From positions 31,787,253 to 31,851,252 of the forward strand of contig CM075939.1 in the NCBI GenBank assembly GCA_038030265.1: DNA of 64,000 nucleotides, in the 5' to 3' direction. Position 1 is the first letter of the stretch, and each line of letters starts with the position of its first letter. The stretch comes from Corythucha ciliata (taxonomy: Eukaryota; Arthropoda; Insecta; Hemiptera; Tingidae). Shown here in pieces: positions 35,901-45,934 of this stretch. The notes below the pieces were generated by a model. It did not search any database and was not told where the DNA came from. It was given only the letters and a program-made list of their open reading frames with translations. The translations under genes and the position numbers were made by a program.

Positions 35901-35989
35901 CCTATGGGTATAGCGACCCAAAAGTGTGTCGCGGGCTTTTCCTAGCTGGGTCACCATCTATAATACACACTTGGATCGCTACCCATAAT
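35901..35989. repeat. Foldback in the Harbinger intron
   Basis: TATGGGTATAGCGACCCAAAAGTGTGT pairs imperfectly with ACACACTTGGATCGCTACCCATA; arms ~27 nt, loop ~35 nt. Could be a small MITE. Confidence 0.5.
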
Positions 35990-36375
35990 TTCTTCAACCT
36001 TGTCTTCAGTCAAATATACTTTCGCGCATATTATGACAGTATTCTGACGCTAAGCTACTAATAAATGAATCACCGAGCCAAATAACTCCTCCTCCATTCC
36101 TCAACGTTATCCCTCACTCATGCAGGTACTTCATCAAATTCTAATGCACTTACCTACATTGCAACCAATTTTTGCAACATTGTAATTGATTATTTTCGAA
36201 TTTTTAGTTAGATCGCTTAAACTACGAGGATTAGTAGATAATGCATGCACAAAGTTGTAGCCGTATTTCTGTGTTAATGTAGATTATTTATAATAAATGT
36301 AGAAAAAATGAAAAGGCAGAGGTATAGGTATGAATTGTATATGTATAAAAATTTAATATTAAGTATGCCATTTTT

Positions 36376-36776
36376 TCAATTTAAACCGGAAAAAAATTGC
36401 TTCCCGTTTTGACCCAAATGTGCCGGGAAATCGTATTGGTTGAATGGCGATTCTCGGGGCATATAGTTATTGAATTGTGCTGGGGGTGGAGAATCACTGT
36501 ACGAGGTAAATGTGGATTGAATTGGATTGTTTTTGACCGAATTAAGACTTAGATTCCAAATTTGTCCCTCAAAAAGAATATCGTTTATGGCCTTTTTAGC
36601 AAATATCTGCTGTTGGGGATCCATTTTTTCAGCTCTATTGCCCACGCTGCAGCAATTATATCATTTTCATCTGGTGGCTGTTGCAGGCGCTTGCAAGCCA
36701 TTTTCACAAATTCCTCAGTGTGATCTTCTGGTGCTCTTTTCTTTTTTTCCTTCTTCTTCTGAGATTCATTTCTCGC
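36376..36776 (-). pseudogene. Harbinger MADF-type accessory protein, probable 3' exon
   Basis: Minus strand from a CTTAG acceptor at 36,777. A basic KKKEKKR stretch and EDHTEEFVKMACKRL lead to [10 protein letters not shown], and then, after loss of one A in an A run, [20 protein letters not shown]. The last block matches the C-terminal helix (xxIxNILFEAxxG) of MADF/BESS-type proteins that partner Harbinger transposases. The frameshift at the A run breaks the gene. The presumed upstream exon (MADF domain) is at 45,054-44,644, so the gene would span the transposase exon 2 on the other strand. The exact joint is unclear because the nearest donor gives a stop. Confidence 0.6.
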
Positions 36777-37562
36777 CTAAGAATGAATTCAAAAGTTACT
36801 CAAGCACCAAACCTAGCCTCGCTGATGGTAAATTCACATAAATGATACCTTTCGGTTAATTGAAAATGTTTCATGGTTCTGACCACGCTCACCGCATTAT
36901 TGTATAGCACTCATTTTAGGGAATTTAACGTTATGTGAATTTACCCCAGTCAAACCAAGTAAACTATAGAAACCCTCTAATTATAAATAATAAAAAAAAT
37001 GAAACATTATAACGTTACTGGAAAGGCAAAGTATCGTAAGCGCCAATTTTCGTGTCAATTTGAGTTTTTGGGTTTTTTAGATTCTATGGCACGTACATGT
37101 GCATAAAACAACAACAAAATAAGCCAAAATTGGGTTAAAACTATTTTTTTTAGCTTTGAAATTTGGACGGGAAAACGTAAGCGCCATCAAAAACATCGTA
37201 TCCACCCTCTCAGCCAAACGTAAACGACATGAGACTCCCGCTTGGGATCGTATGCGCCAAAATTACTGTCGCTTACGATTAATTTCGTGGCGTTTACAAT
37301 TTCCCTCAAAAATGACGTTTTATCGTTTTTTCGATATGAAATAGCTTTCTCTTGGTGCTATGACGTCAGTGCTTCGGAAGAAGATAGTGAGGGCCTTGAG
37401 TTGCGATAAAAAAAAACGCCAGGTTCATGCGTACCTCAGCCCAAACGCAGACTTTTTGTGGTCGTTCTGGCAGGAGGTGCCATGTTTTTCATCCTTATTT
37501 CCCAGTTAGGTGTGTTTTGGTCTTATTTTCTGTGTTAGCCGTGGCTTCCATGTCCTCAAGAG

Positions 37563-37595
<33 letters not shown>

Positions 37596-38066
37596 AGGCA
37601 AGCCGCATTGGCCAACGTCCCAAAAACTCTCCTCGGCGAGGAACTGACCAAGACTCGGCCAATACCGAAGTGGTACCTAAGTTTCCACCTTTCCTCAAAT
37701 AAGGTGTACAGTGGCTTCTAAGCGATCAATCAGATGTCAGTTATCATCAATCATTTCGTCAGAGTTCCTCAAATGCATAATAATCCATCTTGATTGTTGG
37801 GCCGCGATTATGAATATGGCCCCGAGTGAAGTGATGCTGTGTTTTCCTGCTTTGGGGGCACGTCGTATTAGGAATTTGAATTAATAACAAATAAATTCTC
37901 CCCTGCCGTACTAGATTAAAGAGACCTCATTTTCTAATTGTCAAAACTTAATTAAATGTCTCTTCTTCCACTCTCACTTTTTCTGGACATCGAATTCATA
38001 GTGACTTCTCACAAATTTATTTTCCCTTTAAATCTTTAAAACCAACCATGGAATGACAATACTGTA

Positions 38067-38098
38067 TTTTTCTAACGCCTTATCTTGCGTTAGAAAAA
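38067..38098. repeat. Short perfect hairpin
   Basis: TTTTTCTAACGC and GCGTTAGAAAAA separated by 8 nt. Confidence 0.6.
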
Positions 38099-38574
38099 CG
38101 CTCGTCTGCACCGAGCCTTACAGTGCAGTCAAAAAACTTTTTTATGAAAGGCTCCAAGCGGGTAAAACTCGTCCAGCCCGGAGACTTGGTTCAAAAATTT
38201 CATGTTAAAGTAGAATAATAGATCCGACTAGTGCCGAGTTATTGCAGAGAAGAGGAAAATTTGTAAAAATGCCTAAATTTGAGATGTTTGATAGAAATAG
38301 AATGGTGGTTCCTAACGTATTTGCACTAGGAAAAAGAGTCGGTTCTGGAACTCGGTTGAAACAGTATTCTCGGTTGAAACAGTAGTTTCAACCGTTAAAC
38401 TTGACCGTGAAATATAAACGTCATTCTGTTAATGATGGCTCCAACAGTTATTTGTTCGGTTAAGAGTGCAAACAACCGTCAAAAAGACTCTTTTACCGTG
38501 TATTTAACAGACTTTTCTACACTTTCACGTGCTTAACCGTACAAACAAAGTCGGTTGAGCTGAAAAATTGTCGC

Positions 38575-39227
38575 CCAGCCGGTGTGATAACGGTAAAACC
38601 GAGGTGAATGACCGTGTAACCGAGTTTAATAACGGTAAAACCGAGTTGAATGACGGTAAAACAGAATTCAATGACGGTGAAATCGAGCAGAATGACGGTA
38701 AAACCAAGTTGAACGACCGTATTACCGACCTGAATGAAGGTAAAACAGAGTTGGAAGACGGTAAAACCGAGTTGAATGACGGTAAAACCGAGTTGGATGA
38801 CGGTGAAATCAAGTTGGAATGATGGAGAAACCGAGTTGAATGACGGTGAAACCGAGTTGAGCGACCATGTTACCGAGTTGAATGACGGTAAAGCCGAGTT
38901 GAACGGTCGTGTTACCGAGATGAATGACGGTAAAACCGAGCGAAGTGACGGTAAAGCAGAATTCAATGACGGTGAAGTCGAGTTGAATGACGGTGAAACC
39001 GAGTTGAGCGACCATGTTACCGAGTTGAATGACGGTAAAGCCGAGTTGAACGGTCGTGTTACCGAGATGAATGACGGTAAAACCGAGCGTAGTGATGGTA
39101 AAGCAGAATTCAATGATGGTGAAATCGAGTTGAATATGTCGATGTAACAGAGTTTAATGACGGCCGATTTTAGCGATGTTACCGATTTTAGTAACTGTAA
39201 AGCAGAGTTGAATGACGGTGAACCCGG
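38575..39227. repeat. 21-bp minisatellite with 147-bp higher-order repeat, block 1
   Basis: Units resemble GACGGTAAAACCGAGTTGAAT, containing the dyad CGGT-AAA-ACCG. Seven variant units form a 147-bp higher-order repeat (38,839 and 38,986 start successive copies). Because 21 is divisible by 3, long frames stay open on both strands: plus NDGKTEL-type heptads, minus FNSVLPS-type heptads. I regard these as by-products, not proteins. Confidence 0.85.
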
Positions 39228-39888
39228 CTCCATGGCCACTAATATCAAATGTACTGACGTTGTACTGTGTAGGCGGACGATAAAACCGATGAAACGAAAT
39301 TTTCATTTTCTAAAACTTCCCGATCTTGCAACTTTCGCAAATTGCCCTGGGTCCCAGGTCACAATCAAAGAAAGCGGGATATTTTTCGATGAAGAACACA
39401 CACAAAAAATGTAAATCGATTCAAACTCAATGCTCCCATCGGTAGCCTAGTATTTATTTTTATTTAATGAAAGCATTCAGATACATATATATATAACGTT
39501 ACCCAAGAGGTCCCCTCCCCCATTTCATCATCATATAAAACACTCCTGTTCTGGCATTCTTAGACAAGCAGTTTTCAACCGACTTCACGCACTCGTAACT
39601 AGATTTAACAACTAAGTAGACGGTTCAGTAAGGCCACCCTTAACCGTCAAAATTCTGTTGATTCAGGGTGCTCTATCGGTTGAAGCACTCCCTCTCTTTG
39701 TTTTTAGCGGCATCTGCAGAAAACGCGCAAGGTCTGTCTTCCTCACTGCTCCCAGTAACTTCGCACTTCTCATTATTTAGTCCTCGCCTGCTGAAGTTGT
39801 TTCAGTCACTGTAGTCAGTGAAAGAGTTTTTTTTTTTTTTCGTGAAGTGATTTGAGTCGTGTTGAAACAAGAACATGTGACTCCGAAA

Positions 39889-39951
39889 TGGATGAAGATG
39901 TTAAAACTCTTTTGCAAGAGTGGAAGCTGAGCGACTACACGATTGAATAAC
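39889..39951 (+). pseudogene. Possible SAM-domain-type N-terminus, cut by the minisatellite
   Basis: An ATG at 39,889 begins MDEDVKTLLQEWKLSDYTIE, then a TAA at the first base of minisatellite block 2. The W-x-L-S-x-Y pattern resembles the first helix of SAM domains that begin some transposon-associated proteins in animals. Only ~20 codons are present, so this is tentative. Confidence 0.3.
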
Positions 39952-40187
39952 GGTGAAACCGAGTTGAGCGACCATGTTAACGAGTTGAATGACGGTAAAG
40001 CCGAGTTGAGCGGTCGTGTTACCGAGATGAATGACGGTAAAACCGAGCGAAGTGACGGTAAAACCGAGCGAAGTGACTGTAAAACCGAGCGAAGTGACGG
40101 TAAAGCAGAATTCAATGACGGTGAAGTCGAGTTGAATGATGGTAAAACCGAGCGAAGTGACGGTAAAGCAGAATTCAATGACGGTGG
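39946..40187. repeat. 21-bp minisatellite, block 2
   Basis: Same units and order as the 147-bp higher-order repeat of block 1, with an added run of GCGAAGTGACGGTAAAACCGA units. Separated from block 1 by about 720 bp of other sequence. Confidence 0.85.
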
Positions 40188-41495
40188 TGAATTTTCTACT
40201 TATTGTTTTGTACTATGTTTGAATATATTTCGTGTTTCTTCTTTCACGACTTCTTCGCATGTGAACTAAAATTTACGTTCATCCCATTTCCAATTTTAAT
40301 ATTTTTTTACCAATAACAGAATTTCAGAACACTCACTTTCACGGTAACTCAAAAACATTTTTTAGGGTCTCAAACGGGCCACAAGAAAGGCTGAACCGAG
40401 CGTCGAGATAAATCAGGATTTGAAGTGGAAATTTAATCTGCGGTTTACCTCTGACGCTCGGCTCAACCATTTTTTGCGGCAAATTTGGCCGTAAAGAATC
40501 AGTAAGGCTAACCGTGAAAAGTGGAAGCACGTACCGAGAAAGTCGGTGACAAATTACCGTTTGTACCACAGTAGAAACGGTATATTCTACCGTATGCCGA
40601 CGGTAGTATATACCGTTATTTCACGGTTGACACCAGACTCAAGACGGTACCTCTTAACCGAGGTGAGACACCTGTTTTAACTGTGATATAACGGTATATT
40701 CCACCGTATGCCAACGGTAGCATGTACCGTTATGTCACGGTTGACACCAGACTCAAGACGGCGTTTCTTAACCGAGTAGAGATACCTGTTTTACCGTTGA
40801 GTAACCGTTGATGCAACCGTCATGACAGTAGAATTTTACCGTTTTTTTTCTGCTGATGCTACCGTATAATATCCAAAATTCGGTTCGCCTCTACCGTAAA
40901 CACACTGTTGGACTGACCGCCTGACACGGCTGTGATTACCGAGTATACGGTCAGCTTTCACCGATGTTAGACAGTTGCTGTAACAGACAAGGGAGTTGTG
41001 GGTCGGAAGAATCTACCGTAAAGTAACGGTTAGAGTTAACCGTCTAGTGACGGTTCATTCAACAGATATGTCTCAACTGACTGGGATCATGTGTTTAACC
41101 GTGTTTGTGGCTCGACCGTCAGACTCGGTTGCAAACATTTTACCGACAATATGCGCTAACCGAGTGCATTTAACCGTATCAAGCTTGTCGGTAGACTTTA
41201 CCAACTCATGACGGTTGCAAACATTTTACCGACAACATGCGTTAACCGAGTCAAGACGTGCATTCAACCGTATCAAGCTTGTCGGTTGACATTACAGACT
41301 CGTGACGGTTGCAAACATTTTACCGAGATAGAGGGCCAATAATTTCCGCGTCATGTGAATTATAACTTGACAAGTTTCTGATGGACCCTGAGGGCCCAAA
41401 TTTCCAGATGGTTCTAGGAACATCTGTTTAGAAAGTTAACTGAATTTACCACTTCTTTCTGTCCATAAGAAACTTGTCGATCTATAGTACAAAAA

Positions 41496-42507
41496 GCCAT
41501 AGAGGCTTGTGCAATCGAACTGAGACTGGAAAGGCGTGACAAATAAGCGAATTATGATATACTCGGACAGCCGAGCCGCCCTCGGGGCCATTTCCAGGCC
41601 GGTGGTCAAGTCGGGGGCGGTGGGGAGCTGTAGAGCCAGTATATCGGCACTGCTGACGGAGGGTAACACGGTTACATTAGGGTGGGTACCAGGTCATGCT
41701 GGCATCCCGGGGAATGAGAGAGCAGACAAGCTGGCTAAGACGGGGGCCATGACGGAATGTGTCGGCCCAGAACCGGCGGTGGGGATAGCAAGGGAAGTAG
41801 GACTCAGTGAAATTCGGGGTTGGGCGAAAGCGGAAGCCCAGGCACGATGGGAAGCAGAAGATCACTGCAGACAAGCGAAAGAGGGCATTAAAAGGTATGA
41901 TGCCAATACGACAAAGTGGCTGGTAGGGTTAGGGCGGAAGCAAACTAGAAAGATAGTAGGAATATTTACAGGGCACTTTGCAGTTCAGAGACACTTGCAC
42001 ATGATGCAAGGGCGGATCGGGGACCTCTCTCAGGGGGGGGGGTAATCGAAACCCCTCCCCTCCCCCAGTAAACCCCCACCACCTGCTCACCACTCCCCTT
42101 CCCCCATGTTTTGAGAGATTTTCCAAGCTCCAGGGGGGGGGGGTAATTCTGCTGTTACCCCCCCTTAGATCCGCCTATGACATGATGGGGCTAATAGGGG
42201 ACCCTACATGTGAGAGGTGTGGAGTGGAGGAGGAGACAACGGGTCATTTAGTGATAGAGTGTGAGGGGTTTGCGGCAACGAGGTTTGCTATATTTGGGAG
42301 GGACAGGTTGACCGACCTAGAATTTTCCAGGGCTCAAGGGGTCCGAGTACTGGATTTTCTGGGGAGGGTGAGGAGATTTGAGGAGCCGTGCTAGCCCCTC
42401 CGAGTCCGGGACCCGTTGGGTATGACGTAGGGGCCCAATTGGTGGCCTTGGCGTCGCCGGGCTCGGCTTGGCCGGGACGGCACCCCCCAAAAAAAAAAAA
42501 AAAAAAA
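41496..42507 (+). pseudogene. R1-like LINE 3' end: RNase H and CCHC finger, poly-A, 11-bp target duplication
   Basis: TAGTACAAAAA flanks the insertion at 41,485-41,495 and 42,508-42,518, and it ends in a poly-A tract (42,489-42,507). Coding: AIEACAIELRLERRDK, then (frameshift) RIMIYSDSRAALGAIS, VTLGWVPGHAGIPGNERADKLAK (RNase H with the Asp and His-Gly motifs), and after a MITE insertion GDPTCERCGVEEETTGHLVIEC (CCHC finger), stop at 42,392. RNase H helps remove element RNA during integration. The copy is severely 5'-truncated, as is usual for target-primed insertion. It sits inside the 6,260-bp TIR element. Confidence 0.88.
42007..42179. mobile_element. 173-bp hAT-type MITE in the LINE, 8-bp target duplication
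   Basis: ACATGATG occurs at 41,999-42,006 and 42,180-42,187. Tips CAAGGGCGGATC and (complement) CATAGGCGGATC. Interior has two G tracts of 10-11. Removing it restores the LINE frame between HLHMM and GLIGDPTC. Signature of hAT MITEs. Confidence 0.88.
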
Positions 42508-43365
42508 TAGTACAAAAATACTTGTTTTCACCCATAAAGTTGCGACAGTTTTAAATTTGATGAAAATTTCAATGGTAGACCGACGTTACTGTTATTTCTT
42601 ACGTATTTTTCAACGTGGAATCTCACAAATCTCACTATAGTCTTCTTGAGTTAAGACCAAAAGTGCACAATAAAACCAGGTTTTTGGGACTGGAATAGCA
42701 AGTACTATCTTCTGGCGCTTGAAAAACATGTAAATTCTTGGATGAGATCAATGAAACTCATTCTGTCCACGTATTTATACAACAAAAATGCAACCAACAC
42801 CAGGTCTTCATCATTGATAGCTTTCGATGCACGCCAAAATTGGTGACTTTACTGTTGTCATTCTTAAAATAGGGCGTGTAATGCGTTCAATTATGTTTTG
42901 TTTTTATGACTTGCCATAGTCCACATAACAAAAAAACGACTATTTTGTTTAAATTTTTAAATGAATTTGACCCTCCACGGGAAAACGTAAGCGACAGTGA
43001 GCTGATTCAGCAAACGTATCCGCCTAAATCGTATCCACCAAATAACAGATATTGTTTTCCCATGTTCGATCGTAAGCGACAAAACATGTTTAAAAAGTAT
43101 CTTGCTCACGGTAGAAAGTTTTGAAATTATGAAAATAATTAAAATGAATCACTAGGGTCACGTACACAAATTTTCAAGAGAATCAGACGACATTAAGTTG
43201 TCCTAAACGAAAAATGCGTCTCCTGTAAAGTTGGCCAAGTTGCGCTTACGATACTTTGCCTTTCCAGTAACGATAAATCAAAGGAGGCAAAACGAAAGAC
43301 TTATTTAAATAGCTGAATTTTCCAATATAAGTTAATTCCATCATTTTTTGTTATTCTTTTTACAG

Positions 43366-44204
43366 GTACCAAAAAGCGAAAACAAATGGAAACAAATTGC
43401 ACGAGATTTTGGCGATCAATGGAATTTTCCAAATTGTCTGGAAGCAGTAGATGGGAAACACATTGCAATAAAGAAACCTTTCAATTCTGGATCGCTATAT
43501 TACAATTATAAAAAATTCTTCAGAATTGTGATGATGGCAGTTGCTAACGCAAATTATGAGTTCATCATGGTTGATGTCGGAATAAACGGTCGAATATCAG
43601 ATGGAGGTGTAATTCGATCGACGAAGTTTGGGCAAGCGCTTGCCGATAAGAATTTGGGAATTCCAGAACCAGCGGAACTGCCTAATAGCAAAAAAATTCT
43701 ACCATTTGTTTTCGTGGGAGATGATGCGACGCCTTCTCACTGACAGAAAGTTTGATGAAGCCGTACCCTCAAGAAGAATTAAATACGGAGTGAAGAATTT
43801 ATGATTACAGACTAAGTCGGGCACGTCGTGTAATCGAAAATGTTTTCGGGATATTGGTCAGCAGGTTTGGAGTGCTTCAGCGCGCGATACCACTGTCTCC
43901 AAAAAAGGCTAAAATCATTGTCTTGGCTTGTTGTTACCTGCACAACTTTTTGCGAAAACGCCAACCTCGAGCTTATGTGACTAGGAATCACGTGGATAAC
44001 GAGGATTTGCTGGCTGGCGTGGTTGAAAGGGGATCATGGAGAAATATCGTAAGCTATGCTGCACCTCTTCAGCCTAAAATTACCTCCAGAAACGCATCAG
44101 ACTATTCAAAATTGGTTAGGGATACCTATTCCAATTTCTTCAACAACGAAGGTCAAGTTTCATGGCAATGGAATATTGTAGGCCAAACCACCTCGACATG
44201 TTGA
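43366..44204 (+). pseudogene. Harbinger transposase, exon 2 (DDE domain), copy 1
   Basis: Begins after a TTTTTACAG acceptor. WNFPNCLEAVDGKHI gives the first catalytic Asp and MVDVGINGRISD the second, in a DDE_Tnp_4-type fold. Near 43,731 the frame breaks (VFVGDDA then TPSH-stop), and in the +1 frame LTESLMKPYPQEELN continues. A TGA replaces an expected Arg codon at ~43,794, and then YRLSRARRVIENVFG supplies the third catalytic residue (Glu). RKRQPRAY... and QVSWQWNIVGQ end the protein at a TGA (44,202-44,204). The transposase cuts and pastes the element with its MADF/Myb partner. A frameshift plus a stop make it inactive. Both are shared with copy 2. Confidence 0.92.
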
Positions 44205-44643
44205 AAAATGTTTTTAAAATCAACATTACTTAACAATATTATGTTTTTTACTTTTAAACTTTTCGAGTAAAATGGTATTATTCAATCAAGTTGACGATTT
44301 CGTTTCATTTCTTAATGCTTATTCAAAATAAAAAACCAAGGCGCGAAGTGCACTTTTATTCCTCTTTGGAAGCACTTTTTTAAGTCAGAGTTTTTATAAT
44401 TTACAAACTATGGCCCTTATTCACAGTCGTCTTTTGAGCTGAGCATTTGCTTATTTAGATTCAATACAGATGACTCATTAACAATAACGACCGATTTGAA
44501 GCCTTTTAAGCAAATACTCAGCTTGAGTGACGACTATGAAAAAAAACCCTGCTCGTTTGCCGTCTAGAACTAAACGCATGAAGTAGTTCGTAACTGACAA
44601 ACGAACTGAACTAAAATAATTCTCATAATTCTCAACTGGCATC

Positions 44644-45054
44644 TTACTAAAGGGTCGTCGGAATCTTCGTTATTTGATACGCATCAGATTGACTGGCTTC
44701 CAAGTCCATCGTGCTGATAGAAGCCGTTGGCGTCTCTTGTCCTGAAAGGAACTTCATTTCATCGAAGTACCAAAGCGCTGTTTCGACATTCTCCGCGCCA
44801 GCACCAATTTTTTCAGCCTCCCGCAGACGTCTTATTTCTTTTCAGAAGTTGGTGCGCAGAGAATTCAGTTTTTTAATCACTTCTGCTTTGTTAGCATCAG
44901 GATATTTTTCACGGTACTTTTCCACCAGCACATCGTACTGTGCCCCCTTTTTGGGCCGATTACAATCGTCTTTACATGTCACATCCCAAAGGGCCGGAAG
45001 CCCACGATGCGGTTCAATAAATTCGAGAATGAATTGTTTAGTAGCGGAATCCAT
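44644..45054 (-). pseudogene. Harbinger MADF-domain accessory protein, exon 1, copy 1
   Basis: Minus strand from ATG at 45,054. [18 protein letters not shown] and [24 protein letters not shown] form a MADF domain (usual FI...R..P.LWD...Y......V......NLR..F). A TGA then stands where Arg is usual, and the same frame goes on: KEIRRLREAEKIGAGAENVE, ALWYFDEMKFLSGQE, the classic second MADF half, ending near 44,644 with a possible donor (TTTA|GTAAGA). MADF/Myb-type proteins recruit Harbinger transposase to element ends. The gene is read inward from the right TIR. The stop makes it a pseudogene. Confidence 0.85.
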
Positions 45055-45532
45055 TGAATAGCCAAAATTCTAGCACTAGTCAGACTCAGACACACAGAAA
45101 ATTAAACTCACTCACGGTCGATTAAGCAAAATAAGCCGTCCTCCCCTCGCCACAGTTTATTAACCATCTGCTGAAATGAGTGAGTGTGAAGTGACGTGCA
45201 ACAAATACTATTGGCATATTACTGTAAAAAGCCCAAAAGAAGAAGAAGAAAAATATCAGTCCTATTGACCTGCGCTCCGACCAATCGTCCAGACAAAACG
45301 CATATTGTGCCCTCGGCCTTATTCGATAATTTACGTGACTAAAATTTGTGGAGTTTTTCTCTCCCTATTCATCCCACTGAAAATTAAGGCTAGGCTTGGG
45401 CAAAATTTGCTTCTGGCTGAATTTCAAATGCACGAATGACAGGATATTGCGCAATACTGGAATTAAACGACACAAAAATTTTTTGTTTGTACAATTTTTT
45501 TCCAGATGTCTGAAAATGAAAATGGGTTGCAC

Positions 45533-45628
45533 AATATATTGTGCAACCCTTCAATGCTACCCACACACGCTCAATTTTATTGTGCAACCCGCATATTGCG
45601 CAATATTTATTGTACGTGTATGGGGCGC
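45533..45628 (-). repeat. Harbinger right TIR and palindromic subterminal sites
   Basis: TTGTGCAA occurs three times and TTGCGCAA once here, with one more TTGCGCAA near 45,449. The left end (35,097-35,190) has TTGCGCAA three times. These 8-bp palindromes are likely recognition sites for the transposase or its MADF partner. Confidence 0.65.
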
Positions 45629-45934
45629 TTTATTGAGCACTGAAAAGCCCGCAAAAAATGACGTGTTCTTTTGAAAAATATGTTTTAAAAATTCGATGCT
45701 TTTATTTTTTAGGACAAGGTAGGCTACTGTGGCAACGGCTTGTGCATTGCCTGTCAGCCTTGAAGCAAGCGCACCTCTTAATCATGCATCAGCTCTTTGC
45801 TGGTAAAGAGGAGCACTTTTTAAACCCCTGACCAACAGAGTGAGCTCTGACAGCTTCATGCAGTGACAGCTGTGTCTGGATGTTTAACATCGGAAAACTT
45901 CCACGGTTGGAGCCAGCGACCCCACCTTTATTTC

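Larger units (their letters stand above)
38340..41330. repeat. 3-kb field of dispersed ACCGT/ACGGT (AACCG/CGGTT) motifs
   Basis: The pentamer ACCGT and its complement, mostly extended to AACCG or CGGTT, recur every ~10-30 bp in both orientations. They occur in non-tandem sequence (e.g. 40,560-41,330) as well as the 21-bp array. The density falls sharply before 38,340 and after 41,330. The interior includes two ~113-bp direct repeats (40,577 and 40,690) and three ~90-bp repeats (about 41,122, 41,211, 41,304). This looks like an array of binding sites rather than coding DNA. Confidence 0.75.
37013..43272 (+). mobile_element. 6,260-bp TIR element of unidentified superfamily, nested in the Harbinger intron
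   Basis: TIRs are perfect over 31 bp (CGTTACTGGAAAGGCAAAGT...), flanked by ATAA at 37,009-37,012 and 43,273-43,276. Subterminal zones of ~300 bp at both ends carry many CGTAAGCG(A/C)CA and CGTATCC words in both orientations, suggesting transposase binding sites. The interior holds a minisatellite, a 3-kb ACCGT-rich field, a possible SAM-type protein start and a LINE insertion. No transposase was recognised. A 4-bp duplication could fit several cut-and-paste superfamilies. Confidence 0.8.
35097..45628 (+). mobile_element. Harbinger (PIF/Harbinger) DNA transposon, with a 6.3-kb nested insertion
   Basis: Left tip GGGGTCCATACACGTGCAAT and right tip (complement) GCGCCCCATACACGTACAAT, each followed by palindromic TTGCGCAA/TTGTGCAA words. 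A TAA precedes the left tip as expected for Harbinger, but the right flank (TTTA) is not a clean match. Inside are transposase exons (plus strand) and MADF exons (minus strand). Removing the nested element (37,013-43,272) leaves ~4.3 kb, a normal Harbinger size. Both genes carry stops and frameshifts, so the copy is dead. Confidence 0.85.

Noticed and set aside
38575..40187. CRISPR-like array
   Set aside because: Units are contiguous 21-mers with no unique spacers, and the genome is eukaryotic.
38517..40269. Long repetitive proteins on both strands (heptads NDGKTEL and FNSVLPS)
   Set aside because: Openness follows from a 21-bp unit lacking stops; both strands are equally open and no start, splice or domain context supports translation.
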